Positions 1 to 6,290 are shown, numbered from the stretch's first letter. The stretch is 7,037 nucleotides of DNA from Planctomycetota bacterium (GCA_013203365.1 JABMQG010000284.1:1-7037); one strand, 5' to 3'. The notes: generated from the letters alone by a model not told the origin. Numbers and translations: made by a program.

Positions 1-701
1 CAGTATTTGCCCGCGCTGCGATCCTGCTGGCTTCCGCCGTAGCCCCGATTGGGATCGAGCAGCTGGTCGAAAAGCAGCACCACGCGTGATGCACTAACGA
101 TAAGATCGGTCTGGAGGAAGCTGGGCATGCACTGCCCGCCGTCGCCTTCTGCCCGATAGCAATTCTCGTCCAGCTCCAGGCAGGAGTTCATGGCATACGA
201 GAAAAAACCGTCTCGCTCGGGATTATAGCCATACCGCCCATTGCCGAGACTGGCCTGCGGGCATTGAAAGAAGGTTCCCACACCCGGACGATCGTATAAT
301 GCGTGCTCGCGCCACGGTTTCTCGCCGATCAACGGCGGCAGGACGTCCACCCAACCGAACTGATCGGCTGGCCCGTTGTTGCGGTCAAGTCCGTCAATGT
401 GGGGGTAGAAGCGATCGTTGTCCGTTGCGTACAGTTCGAAGGCCAGCCCCCACTGACGAAGCTGATGCTGGCAGAGGACCAGCTGCGCGTAAGATCTGGC
501 CTGGCCAAGGGAAGGCAACATTATCCCCGTCAGCAGCATGATAATCGCCACGACAATCAACAATTCGATTAGCGTAAACCCGCCGCCCTTTGACCATGGC
601 GCAAAGCTCAACCGCTTGGCCGGCCACTGCCTGTCTTGGCGGATGCACGGACGCACTATCAGCCGAAACCCGGCTAAAATCGGATTGAGCTGAGCAGACA
701 A
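1..701 (-). CDS. Prepilin-like protein with type IV pilin/T2SS N-terminal methylation signal (3' end outside window)
   Basis: About 233 residues are visible, and the C-terminus lies beyond position 1. Translation shows a basic leader, then GGG|FTLIE with the processing Gly at residue 41, the conserved Glu at +5 and a hydrophobic helix (residues 42-65) ending in LPSL. This is the class III signal cut by prepilin peptidase. The rest resembles planctomycete pseudopilin-like proteins: a Cys plus 'QLRQWGLAFELYATDND' after the helix, then a Gly/Tyr/Asn-rich globular part with several Cys. The frame is open up to a stop at 774-776 and has no in-frame ATG before the signal. I chose TTG at 701 because an AGGAAGG lies 7 nt upstream of it. 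GTG at 656 would shorten the leader to 26 residues. It has its own promoter and stands alone. The role (pseudopilin, or an exported protein using the pilin signal) is inferred from the N-terminus only. Confidence 0.82.
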   Translation of the reverse strand, partial: MSAQLNPILAGFRLIVRPCIRQDRQWPAKRLSFAPWSKGGGFTLIELLIVVAIIMLLTGIMLPSLGQARSYAQLVLCQHQLRQWGLAFELYATDNDRFYPHIDGLDRNNGPADQFGWVDVLPPLIGEKPWREHALYDRPGVGTFFQCPQASLGNGRYGYNPERDGFFSYAMNSCLELDENCYRAEGDGGQCMPSFLQTDLIVSASRVVLLFDQLLDPNRGYGGSQQDRSAGKY

Positions 702-708
702 CCTATTG

Positions 709-715
709 CCTTCCT
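709..715 (-). promoter_or_regulatory. Shine-Dalgarno site AGGAAGG deciding a TTG start
   Basis: On the minus strand AGGAAGG ends 7 nt before TTG at 701. It is the strongest ribosome-binding site in this upstream region and selects the TTG as the start of the prepilin-like gene. Confidence 0.65.
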
Positions 716-748
716 GGACAACTAACTCCTGAGCATTGCAGAAGGCAG

Positions 749-777
749 AATATAACGCATAACTTGTGGATGGTCAA
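749..777 (-). promoter_or_regulatory. Sigma70-like promoter of the prepilin-like gene
   Basis: On the minus strand, TTGACC (777-772) and TATATT (754-749) are separated by exactly 17 bp. Each box matches consensus at 5 of 6 positions. Transcription should begin near 742, giving a leader of about 40 nt before the TTG start at 701. It lies in the 165-bp gap between the end of dgt and the prepilin-like gene, so this gene is probably transcribed independently of dgt. Confidence 0.65.
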
Positions 778-858
778 GAAATAAGTGGAGCAATTCATGA
801 TAAATCTGCGCGGACTATTGAGGCGGGCCGACCCGTCGGGATCTCTCCAGCACGTGCC

Positions 859-878
859 CTGTGCAATCAGGTGCACAG
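859..878 (-). repeat. Perfect 7-bp inverted repeat spanning the dgt stop codon
   Basis: CTGTGCA (859-865) and TGCACAG (872-878) can pair with a 6-nt loop, and the loop contains the TGA stop of dgt (867-869). No T-rich tract follows on the minus strand, so it is not a classical intrinsic terminator. It could be a 3'-end structure or chance. Confidence 0.35.
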
Positions 879-2009
879 CCTACTGTACTCGGCGAGGCAG
901 TAACGGTTGGTCATGCCGGCGATGTAGTCGCATACCACCTGGTGAAGGCCATCGATTTCGATCCGAGTGGCATAGCGCTCCGGCAGGGCCTGTGGTCGAC
1001 TAACGAACAGCTCGAACAGGTCGGTCATGCACCTGTCGGCCTCGACGCCTTTGGCGAGGTTGGCCTGGTTGGTGTACACGTTGGAGTGCATGAAATCCTG
1101 CAACTGACGCAGGGCCTGGCCGATCGAGGGGCTAAGCCCCACGCATTTGCCCTCCGCGTCTCTGACAGCCTGGCTGTCCGCCAGGCCTGGCTTTGCGAGG
1201 TTCGATTGCGTTGCGGCCAGCAGGTCGTCGGCGAGTATGGCCAGCAGCGCCTTGGTCGCGCGGATCTGCTTGTGAATGACGCGGGCGTCGGGGTCGGACC
1301 GCTCGGCCAGCTCCCATGCCATCTGCCAAAGCTCCAGCCGGCTTAGTTGCTCCACCGAGATCCAGCCTGCATGCAGGGCGTCTTCAACGTCGGCGGAGGT
1401 GTAGGCGATCTCGTCGCAAACGTCCACAAGCTGACCCTCGATGGGGGCCTGAGACCGAATGTCGAACTCGTCGCTTATCGGCGTGTCGTAGCGAGTGGTG
1501 TGCTTGGCCAGACACTCCCGCACTACATAGGTCAGGTTCAGCCCGCGAAAGGCCGGATACGGGTGTTCCAGGTAGTCAACGATCCGAAGGGCCTGGCGGT
1601 TGTGCTCGAATCGGCCGTGGTCGGCCATCAACTCCGCAAGCACCGCCTCGCCGGCGTGTCCGAATGGCGGATGGCCGATGTCGTGGGCAAGGGCCACCGC
1701 CTCGGTCAGATCCTCGTTAACCCGCAGAACCCGCGCCAGGTCCCGGCCGATCTGGGCCACCTCCAGCGTGTGGGTCAATCGCGTGCGGAAGTGGTCCTGC
1801 TCGTGCGGCACGAACACCTGCGTCTTGTAGTCCAGCCGACGGAAGGCGGTGCAGTGTATCACACGGTCGCGATCCCTTTGAAAGCACGTCCGGTAGGGGT
1901 GCTCGGCCTCTTCATGCCGTCGGCCGCCGCTGGCCCACTCGCCCGTCGCCTGGGGAACCAGCCATTGTCGCTGGTGTTCGATGTACATCTGGCGAGGTGT
2001 AGGGACCAC
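867..2009 (-). CDS. dgt: dGTPase-like deoxyguanosinetriphosphate triphosphohydrolase (HD domain)
   Basis: The 380-residue product fits the short (about 370-380 aa) class of dGTPase-like proteins, which release tripolyphosphate from dNTPs and control the dNTP pool in the cytoplasm. Numbered from GTG 2009, the N-terminal 'HPYRTCFQRDRDRVIH' and 'AFRRLDYKTQVFV' blocks (about 37-67) are typical of the family. The metal-binding HD-domain residues are present: H80 in the RLTHTLEVAQIGR block, H109-D110 in 'LAHDIGHPPFGHAGE' and D199 in 'CDEIAYTSADVEDAL'. The C-terminal 'DYIAGMTNRY' block is also there. GTG at 2009 has GGGAGG 9 nt upstream, inside the end of the HIT gene, and lies one base after the HIT stop. 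ATG at 1988 is the alternative but has no visible Shine-Dalgarno site. It is co-transcribed with, and probably translationally coupled to, the HIT gene. I see no missing catalytic residue. Preference for dGTP over other dNTPs cannot be read from the sequence. Confidence 0.93.
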   Translation of the reverse strand: MVPTPRQMYIEHQRQWLVPQATGEWASGGRRHEEAEHPYRTCFQRDRDRVIHCTAFRRLDYKTQVFVPHEQDHFRTRLTHTLEVAQIGRDLARVLRVNEDLTEAVALAHDIGHPPFGHAGEAVLAELMADHGRFEHNRQALRIVDYLEHPYPAFRGLNLTYVVRECLAKHTTRYDTPISDEFDIRSQAPIEGQLVDVCDEIAYTSADVEDALHAGWISVEQLSRLELWQMAWELAERSDPDARVIHKQIRATKALLAILADDLLAATQSNLAKPGLADSQAVRDAEGKCVGLSPSIGQALRQLQDFMHSNVYTNQANLAKGVEADRCMTDLFELFVSRPQALPERYATRIEIDGLHQVVCDYIAGMTNRYCLAEYSRLCT

Positions 2010-2010
2010 G

Positions 2011-2556
2011 CTACTTGGCCTCCCGCAGCAAGCCCATCTTCTCGGCTTGCTCGCGGAGTTGCCGGTACGTCGCCTCAAGGGCCTGTGGTATCACCCGCAC
2101 GCCGCTGAAGACTGACATGAAGTTCGTGTCACCCTCCCAGCGGGGTACGACGTGTACGTGCAAGTGGCCCGGCAATCCGGCCCCGGCGCATCGGCCGATA
2201 TTTAACCCGACGTTGAATCCGTCCGGCTTGACCACCGCGGTCAGCAGCTCCTGGCAGTCGCGTATCGAAGTCATCAGCTCGCACAGACCCGAGGCCGGCA
2301 CGTCGGTCAGACTACCTACGTGCTCCCGAGGAGCGATCAGCAGATGCCCGCTGTTGTACGGAAAGCGGTTCATTAACGCAAACGTGCCCGCCCCGCGCCA
2401 CAGCACCAGATTCTCCGCGTCGCTGGCATGCGCGTCACGATAACGGCACAGGAAGCAATCGTCGGCACCATCGGCCAGCTCGCTGATGTACTCCATCCGC
2501 CAAGGCGCCCAAAGGTTTTGCCTACGCTCGCTGCTGGGTTGGTTGTCCGCATTCAT
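2011..2556 (-). CDS. HIT-family protein, possible Ap4A phosphorylase/hydrolase
   Basis: This 181-residue protein has the histidine triad H131-L-H133-V-H135-V-V, of which the middle His is the nucleophile in the family, followed by PRWEGDTNFM. N-terminal 'LWAPWRMEYI' (15-24), a C34-x2-C37 pair that often binds zinc in this group, 'NRFPYNSGHLLIAP' (63-76) and 'NVGLNIGRCAGAGLPGH' (115-131) place it with the bacterial branch that includes the mycobacterial Ap4A phosphorylase Rv2613c. It would cleave dinucleoside polyphosphates or related nucleotide conjugates in the cytoplasm. The exact substrate is inference. ATG 2556 is the start because LWAPWR, conserved in relatives, lies upstream of the next Met. 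A GGAG sits only one base before the ATG, too close for normal use, and the promoter predicts a nearly leaderless transcript. It leads directly into dgt, whose GTG follows one base after the HIT stop. Confidence 0.92.
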   Translation of the reverse strand: MNADNQPSSERRQNLWAPWRMEYISELADGADDCFLCRYRDAHASDAENLVLWRGAGTFALMNRFPYNSGHLLIAPREHVGSLTDVPASGLCELMTSIRDCQELLTAVVKPDGFNVGLNIGRCAGAGLPGHLHVHVVPRWEGDTNFMSVFSGVRVIPQALEATYRQLREQAEKMGLLREAK

Positions 2557-2565
2557 GCTCCGCTG

Positions 2566-2594
2566 ACTATACCGGCCGGCCCAGACCCTTGCAA
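2566..2594 (-). promoter_or_regulatory. Promoter of the HIT-dgt pair, predicted leaderless
   Basis: On the minus strand TTGCAA (2594-2589) and TATAGT (2571-2566) are spaced 17 bp apart, with 4/6 and 5/6 consensus matches. The -10 box ends 9 nt before the HIT ATG, so transcription should start about 0-3 nt upstream of it. The spacer is GC-rich (GGCCGGCCGG). Confidence 0.55.
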
Positions 2595-2613
2595 GCCGGA
2601 CAACTCAACCGGC
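2595..2613. repeat. Short inverted repeat GCCGG-N9-CCGGC next to the HIT -35 box
   Basis: GCCGG (2595-2599) and CCGGC (2609-2613) form a perfect 5-bp dyad immediately upstream of the -35 box of the HIT promoter. Its position suits an operator, but 5-bp GC-rich dyads are frequent by chance in this composition. The 153-bp gap between the transporter and HIT holds this dyad, the promoter and no gene that I can see. Confidence 0.25.
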
Positions 2614-2709
2614 ATGTGTCAGGCGGCGGGATTCCGCCAGGGAGCAAGCCGATGGCAGCCTCATTCTTTTATTGGCTCCATGGCCCTTATAGCGAAGAAA
2701 CATACTCAC

Positions 2710-3528
2710 TCACCCCAGCGCCACGTCCAGTGTCATCATAATGGCGAAGCCCACGAGAAAGCTCATCGTCGCCAGATCGATGTTCCCTGCCCTTTGCGAC
2801 TCAGGAACCAGCTCCTCCACCACGACGAATATCATTGCCCCCGCCGCAAAGGCCAGGGCATAGGGCAGCATGGCCGTCATCGACAACACCAGCACAGCAC
2901 CAATTACGCCCGCAATTGGCTCGACAATGGCTGAAAGCTGACCGTACCAGAAGCTCCGGCCTCGGCTCATGCCCTCCCTTCGCAACGGCAGGGCCACAAT
3001 TGTACCTTCAGGGAAGTTCTGCAAACCTATTCCGATGGCTAACGCAATAGCGGCCCCGATTTGGTTGAGATGCTCCTGGCCGGCCATGACCGCCGCCGCA
3101 CCGAAGGCCACACCCACGGCCAATCCTTCCGGTATGTTATGGATCGTGATAGCCAGGACCAGCAGTGTGCTACGCTGCCAGGAGGTCTTTGGCCCTTCGG
3201 TAATGGCCAGGCCAGGATGCAAGTGGGGTAATATCTTGTCGATCACCCGCAGCGATCCGGCACCGAGTAGAAACCCCACCAGCGGAGGAACCCATTTCAG
3301 TGAATCGCCGCAGGACTTCGCGGCCATTTCGATCGAGGGGTCCAGCAGACTCCAGAAGCTGGCGGCAACCATCACGCCGCCGGCCATCCCCAGCGAACAG
3401 TCCAGATACTTCTGCGGTAGACCCTTCACAAAAAACACTAATGACGCACCCAGAGCGGTCACCAGCCAGGTGCCGATAGTCGCAATCAGCGCCTGTGTAA
3501 CGGGATTCAGATCGTAAAACCATGCCAT
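2710..3528 (-). CDS. ZIP-family (GufA-like) metal transporter
   Basis: The 272-residue membrane protein has about eight hydrophobic segments. It carries both ZIP metal-site signatures: HNIPEG (130-135) in the fourth helix and QNFPEG (170-175) in the fifth, followed by 'ALPLRREG'. This is the pattern of the bacterial GufA/ZupT side of the family, which moves zinc or other divalent cations (iron, manganese) into the cytoplasm. E203 in 'VEPIAG' and the 'EELVPES' block (238-244) are also typical. The loop before the fourth helix contains a small His pair (H102, H104), where ZIP proteins often carry a His-rich segment. ATG 3528 is preceded by AGGGAG with a 6-nt spacer. The gene lies alone, 123 bp after the phosphatase gene and 153 bp before HIT. 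I found no convincing promoter in the 123-bp gap, so read-through from the operon upstream is possible. The metal specificity is not deducible here. Confidence 0.93.
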   Translation of the reverse strand: MAWFYDLNPVTQALIATIGTWLVTALGASLVFFVKGLPQKYLDCSLGMAGGVMVAASFWSLLDPSIEMAAKSCGDSLKWVPPLVGFLLGAGSLRVIDKILPHLHPGLAITEGPKTSWQRSTLLVLAITIHNIPEGLAVGVAFGAAAVMAGQEHLNQIGAAIALAIGIGLQNFPEGTIVALPLRREGMSRGRSFWYGQLSAIVEPIAGVIGAVLVLSMTAMLPYALAFAAGAMIFVVVEELVPESQRAGNIDLATMSFLVGFAIMMTLDVALG

Positions 3529-3651
3529 CCGGGTCTCCCTTTGTGCATAGGGCCGCTCTACGATGTCTGGCTAGGGCGAACTGCGGAGGAATACCCCGTC
3601 ACCTCACGCACGCCCGAGCCACAGCCGGTCCGGGGTGCGACGGTTGATCGC

Positions 3652-4410
3652 CTAAACTCGGTCTATCACCACTATCGTTTCGTCGTCCGTTTGCCGAGCG
3701 CCTTGGCGAAACTCCGCCACTGCCCGGAAAACCGCCTCTGCACAAGTGTCGGGATCGGCGGTGAGGTATTCGTCTACGACGGCATGAAGCCGGTCGTCGC
3801 CGAACCGCCCGCCGGCTGGGTTGGCCGCATCTATAATCCCGTCGGTAAACATGACCAGCCGCTCCGCGGGCGAGAACGTGTGGCATGCCTCGACCGGGGT
3901 GAATTCCTCTACACCAAGCACCATGTTACGCTGCTCCAAGTGCAGCGGCTGGGTCCTCCTGCGACGGCAGATAAACGGTGCCAGGTGCCCGGCATTGACG
4001 AAAAGCCCAATGCCGGTCGGAACGTCTATTACGACGTACAGCAGCGAGCAGGACAGGACCGAACCGATCCTGTTGCCAAGGCCGATGAGCATCTCATTGA
4101 CGGCGGCCACAATGCTCACCGGTCGACTCAGCTCCAGCGGATGGGAGTGCAGGAAGCCCATGATCTGAGCCATGATAAGCGACGCCCGAACGCCGTGGCC
4201 CATAACGTCGCCGATGACCAGGCCAATCTGATCCTCGTTGATCCGCATAAAGTCGTAAAAGTCGCCCCCAACACCCGCGCACATCCGGTTTCTCGCCGCG
4301 GCAATGTGGTGCGGGCAGTCCGTGGGGCAGGCCTTGGGTAAAAGCGCAGCCTGAAGCTCGGCCGCCAAGGCAAGGTCAAGCTCCTGCTCATTTGTTCCGA
4401 CATGGGCCAT
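3652..4410 (-). CDS. Stand-alone SpoIIE/RsbU-type PP2C serine/threonine phosphatase
   Basis: The 252-residue protein starts with the short helical 'AAELQAALLP' linker (17-26) seen in RsbU-like phosphatases, then runs straight into the PPM/PP2C catalytic domain. Metal-ligand aspartates are visible at D50 (GVGGDFYDF), D68 (IGDVMGHGVRASL), D190 (FTDGIIDA) and D242/D243 (DDETIVVIDR). 'NAGHLAPFICR' (139-149) is also typical. Family members usually dephosphorylate anti-anti-sigma (STAS) proteins in partner-switching pathways. There is no PAS, GAF, receiver or HAMP sensor domain, which many relatives have, so input must come from another protein or from expression level. It is last in the redox operon, 21 bp after the rubredoxin stop. 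A GGGA lies 10 nt before ATG 4410, so the start has only weak ribosome-binding support. No anti-sigma kinase or STAS gene is visible in the window, so the target is unknown. Confidence 0.92.
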   Translation of the reverse strand: MAHVGTNEQELDLALAAELQAALLPKACPTDCPHHIAAARNRMCAGVGGDFYDFMRINEDQIGLVIGDVMGHGVRASLIMAQIMGFLHSHPLELSRPVSIVAAVNEMLIGLGNRIGSVLSCSLLYVVIDVPTGIGLFVNAGHLAPFICRRRRTQPLHLEQRNMVLGVEEFTPVEACHTFSPAERLVMFTDGIIDAANPAGGRFGDDRLHAVVDEYLTADPDTCAEAVFRAVAEFRQGARQTDDETIVVIDRV

Positions 4411-4431
4411 CCTGGTCGTATCCCAGCCGGC

Positions 4432-4593
4432 CTAGTCAACAGGCGAAAATTCATCCTTGCCCACACCGCATTCCGGGCAGACCCAGTCATCGGGCAAATC
4501 ATCAAAAGTCGTTCCGGCGTCGATGCCGTTGTCCACGTCACCGACAGCGGGGTCGTACACGTATCCGCAAACGTCACAAACATACTTTTTCAC
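4432..4593 (-). CDS. Rubredoxin (53 aa, GTG start)
   Basis: The product is a complete rubredoxin of normal length (52-54 aa is usual). C6-x2-C9-G-Y near the N-terminus and C39-P-x-C42-G near the C-terminus supply the four sulfur ligands of a single iron. Y4, the 'YDP' after the first knuckle, '[17 protein letters not shown]' and the final 'KDEFSP' are family hallmarks. It acts in the cytoplasm as a one-electron carrier, often feeding peroxide- or oxygen-reducing enzymes in anaerobes. The start is GTG 4593, with AAAGG 7 nt upstream. There is no in-frame ATG, so a search limited to ATG starts or longer genes would miss it. It lies 35 bp after the unknown 158-residue gene and 21 bp before the phosphatase. 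The NADH-dependent Fe-S flavoprotein at the head of the operon is its most obvious electron donor (inference). Confidence 0.96.
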   Translation of the reverse strand: MKKYVCDVCGYVYDPAVGDVDNGIDAGTTFDDLPDDWVCPECGVGKDEFSPVD

Positions 4594-4628
4594 TGTAGTG
4601 CCTTTCTTTGAATGAACAGGCCGCTTCG

Positions 4629-5105
4629 TCAGCCCTCGTCAGGCTTGATATCGAGCAACTCTACTATCTCCGTCGGCTCGATCCGATAGCGGGAACCGGG
4701 CCCTTGGTAGAATCCATGACGGTAGATCATGTGAACCGACAGGGGCGTAAAACGCACCGTCTTATTGTTGCGAGTATCGGTCAGTTCCACTTCACCCTTG
4801 GCGAACAAGCCGCATTCGCCCCATGGGCACGGAATCCGTCCCATCGATTCATGATAGCAGGCCGTCAGCGCCCCGGCAACCTCGACCGGCCTGCCGAGCG
4901 CCGCCACCGCCGCCTGGAGTATCTGCTCCAGCCGCCGGCCAATCGCCTCGTGCGTAAGGGCCGATGCCCTCTCGGCAGCTGCGTCGGCTTGGAGAATCGC
5001 ATCCAATTGCCGGCGGTCGGCGCAGTGAAATCCATCCCGTGACAAAACGCCGGGGGCCATCCGCTCGATTAGACTGTCTTCGTCTGGCATACCATCCATA
5101 TCCAT
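4629..5105 (-). CDS. Uncharacterised 158-residue protein of the rubredoxin operon
   Basis: I do not recognise a named family. The N-terminal third is acidic and carries a possible helix (about 31-70) rich in Ala, Leu, Arg and Glu. The C-terminal half (about 78-153) looks like a conserved small domain. It has '[19 protein letters not shown]' with C83, H85, C93 and C98, a Lys/Glu beta-like stretch, then '[20 protein letters not shown]' with H125 and H130. The C93-x4-C98 and H125-x4-H130 pairs could bind a metal, but this is only suggested by spacing. There is no signal peptide or membrane segment. The gene sits 19 bp after the reductase and 35 bp before rubredoxin, so a link to that electron chain is likely. 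ATG 5105 has a GGAG directly abutting it, whereas ATG 5099 is 6 nt from the same GGAG, so the true start may be two codons later. Confidence 0.8.
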   Translation of the reverse strand: MDMDGMPDEDSLIERMAPGVLSRDGFHCADRRQLDAILQADAAAERASALTHEAIGRRLEQILQAAVAALGRPVEVAGALTACYHESMGRIPCPWGECGLFAKGEVELTDTRNNKTVRFTPLSVHMIYRHGFYQGPGSRYRIEPTEIVELLDIKPDEG

Positions 5106-5124
5106 CTCCGCGACATCCTCTAAC

Positions 5125-6129
5125 CTACTCGAATTCGTCGTAAAAGGTTCGGTCTTCCGTAATACCGTGACTTCGCAGCACCTTCACGGCGGCACCGATC
5201 ATGCCGGGCGAGCCGCACAAATATGCCTCGCAGTTTTCCCCGATAGTCCTGCGTTCCAACACCTCGGTGATCAGGCCCGTCTGGCCCGACCAGTTGTCCT
5301 CCGCCGCCGGCGCCGAAAGGGCCGGGACGAAGCTGAACCAGTCCAGTTCGTCTTCCAAACGCCGAAATTCATCCAGCAGGAAAAGGTCCCGCCTCTGAAC
5401 CGCGCCAAAAAAGTATGTGCACTCCCGGCCCAGGCCGATCTGCTTCATGTGACGAATCATCGACCAGAACGGCGACATCCCCGACCCGCCGGCTACCCAT
5501 ATCATCTCGCGGTCCGATCGGCTCAGGCCGAAGCTGCCATAAGGGCCGTTGAAGCTCAACTCGTCGCCGACTTTCAACACCGTGAACACCCACGTCGAGG
5601 CGATCCCGCCCGGAACAAAGCGGATCATCAACTCGATGCCGCGATCGCAGCCCGGTGTACTTGCCAAGCTGTACGCCCGGCTCACCGGCTTGGGACTGCC
5701 GGCGTAGACCGGCACGGCGAGCTCGATGTGCTGGCCGGGTGTAAACTCGATCCGCTCAGGCTCGCTCAGCCGGATACGCAGATGCTTTATGTCATGAGTC
5801 AGGTTGCTTATGGCCTCGATGGTGCCGCGGAACTGCTTTGTGGCGAACAGTTCTTCGGGGATTTCAATCGACACATCGGCGTTCACCGGCAGTTGGCAGC
5901 CGAGGCGAATGCCCTCGGTAAGTTCATCGGCGGTGCACTTACGCTGCTCGGCGGGCGTTATCGGCCAGTCGCCGTTGAAAACCCGCAGGCGACATCGCCC
6001 GCACAGCCCCCGGCCGCCACAAACGGACGGCAGGAAAATCCCCTCACCTTTCAACGCCTCGAAAACGGATTGCCCTTCTGCGACAGTCAGCCTTCTGGCA
6101 CCATGGTTTATGTCAATTGTGCGATACAC
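5125..6129 (-). CDS. NqrF-like NADH oxidoreductase: [2Fe-2S] ferredoxin + FAD/NAD(P) reductase domains
   Basis: From GTG 6129 the product has 334 residues. Residues 1-90 form a plant-type ferredoxin domain with C37-x5-C43-x2-C46 and C78 ligating [2Fe-2S]. An FAD-binding barrel follows, with 'RAYSLAS' at 151-157. The NAD-binding domain has 'GGSGMSPFW' (214-222) and 'YLCGSPGM' (303-310), and the chain ends in an acidic/aromatic 'FYDEFE'. This order, with 'IPEELFATKQFRGTIEAISN' joining the first two domains, is that of NqrF and of phenol hydroxylase/methane monooxygenase reductases. It would take hydride from NADH and deliver single electrons. It lacks the extra insert that I recall in Na+-NQR subunit F, and no other nqr genes are present. 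The frame stays open to 6351, but the added segment crosses an A-rich repeat and begins inside a -35 box. Alternatives are ATG 6285 (386 aa, with a short hydrophobic segment) or TTG 6351. No start has a strong Shine-Dalgarno site. It heads a four-gene operon. Confidence 0.9.
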   Translation of the reverse strand: MYRTIDINHGARRLTVAEGQSVFEALKGEGIFLPSVCGGRGLCGRCRLRVFNGDWPITPAEQRKCTADELTEGIRLGCQLPVNADVSIEIPEELFATKQFRGTIEAISNLTHDIKHLRIRLSEPERIEFTPGQHIELAVPVYAGSPKPVSRAYSLASTPGCDRGIELMIRFVPGGIASTWVFTVLKVGDELSFNGPYGSFGLSRSDREMIWVAGGSGMSPFWSMIRHMKQIGLGRECTYFFGAVQRRDLFLLDEFRRLEDELDWFSFVPALSAPAAEDNWSGQTGLITEVLERRTIGENCEAYLCGSPGMIGAAVKVLRSHGITEDRTFYDEFE

Positions 6130-6213
6130 AGAGCTGCCCCGTGAAAACCCGCAACCAACCTGCTCGACCGCCTTTGATACCCGACCCGGCGTTTGGTTCG
6201 AAATGCCCCGAAC

Positions 6214-6254
6214 GCACAACACCACAACAAAAAAACACAAAAACACAAAAAACC
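6214..6254. repeat. A-rich low-complexity tract with repeated ACACAAAA-like units
   Basis: The plus strand reads as degenerate repeats of 'acacaaaa' and 'ccacaaca' units, strongly AC-biased and unlike the flanking GC-rich DNA. On the minus strand it gives a run of T and G that translates as Phe, Val, Leu and Cys. It lies upstream of the preferred reductase start and is probably non-coding leader sequence. Similar A-rich degenerate tracts are common between genes in some bacterial genomes. Confidence 0.55.
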
Positions 6255-6261
6255 GGGGGCG

Positions 6262-6290
6262 TTGACACCCCTTGCCAACACTCATAGAAT
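6262..6290 (+). promoter_or_regulatory. Strong sigma70-like promoter for the serine acetyltransferase gene
   Basis: A perfect TTGACA (6262-6267), a 17-bp spacer and TAGAAT (6285-6290, 5/6) form the best promoter in the window. The predicted transcription start is near 6297, which gives a leader of about 70 nt before GTG 6367. Confidence 0.7.

Noticed and set aside
394..648. An 84-codon minus-strand open frame within the prepilin-like gene
   Set aside because: It is shifted by one base from the frame that encodes the FTLIE prepilin signal and has no features of its own.
1347..2108. A 253-codon open frame on the plus strand antisense to dgt and HIT
   Set aside because: It mirrors the codon structure of two clearly recognised minus-strand genes, shows no domain and spans their junction. 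It is a GC-bias shadow.
867..2556. HIT plus dgt as an anti-phage nucleotide-depletion system
   Set aside because: Some dGTPases do act in phage defence, but both proteins look like intact housekeeping-type members and no defence genes or mobile elements are nearby.
2625..2638. GC-rich hairpin (GGCGG-GATT-CCGCC) after the ZIP transporter as an intrinsic terminator
   Set aside because: The stem is only 5 bp and no T-rich tract follows on the minus strand. I cannot call it a terminator.
4128..4583. A 151-codon minus-strand open frame covering rubredoxin and the start of the phosphatase
   Set aside because: It is out of frame with both. The rubredoxin frame (GTG 4593 to 4432) and the phosphatase frame have unmistakable motifs.
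5125..6129. Subunit F of a Na+-translocating NADH:quinone reductase
   Set aside because: No other nqr genes flank it, it apparently lacks the insert of NqrF, and its operon partners are rubredoxin and a phosphatase. I kept only 'NqrF-like'.
5167..6144. A 325-codon open frame on the plus strand opposite the reductase
   Set aside because: It has no recognisable motif and lies entirely over a gene with clear [2Fe-2S], FAD and NAD motifs. Its composition (Arg, Ala, Pro, Gln) is typical of an antisense shadow.
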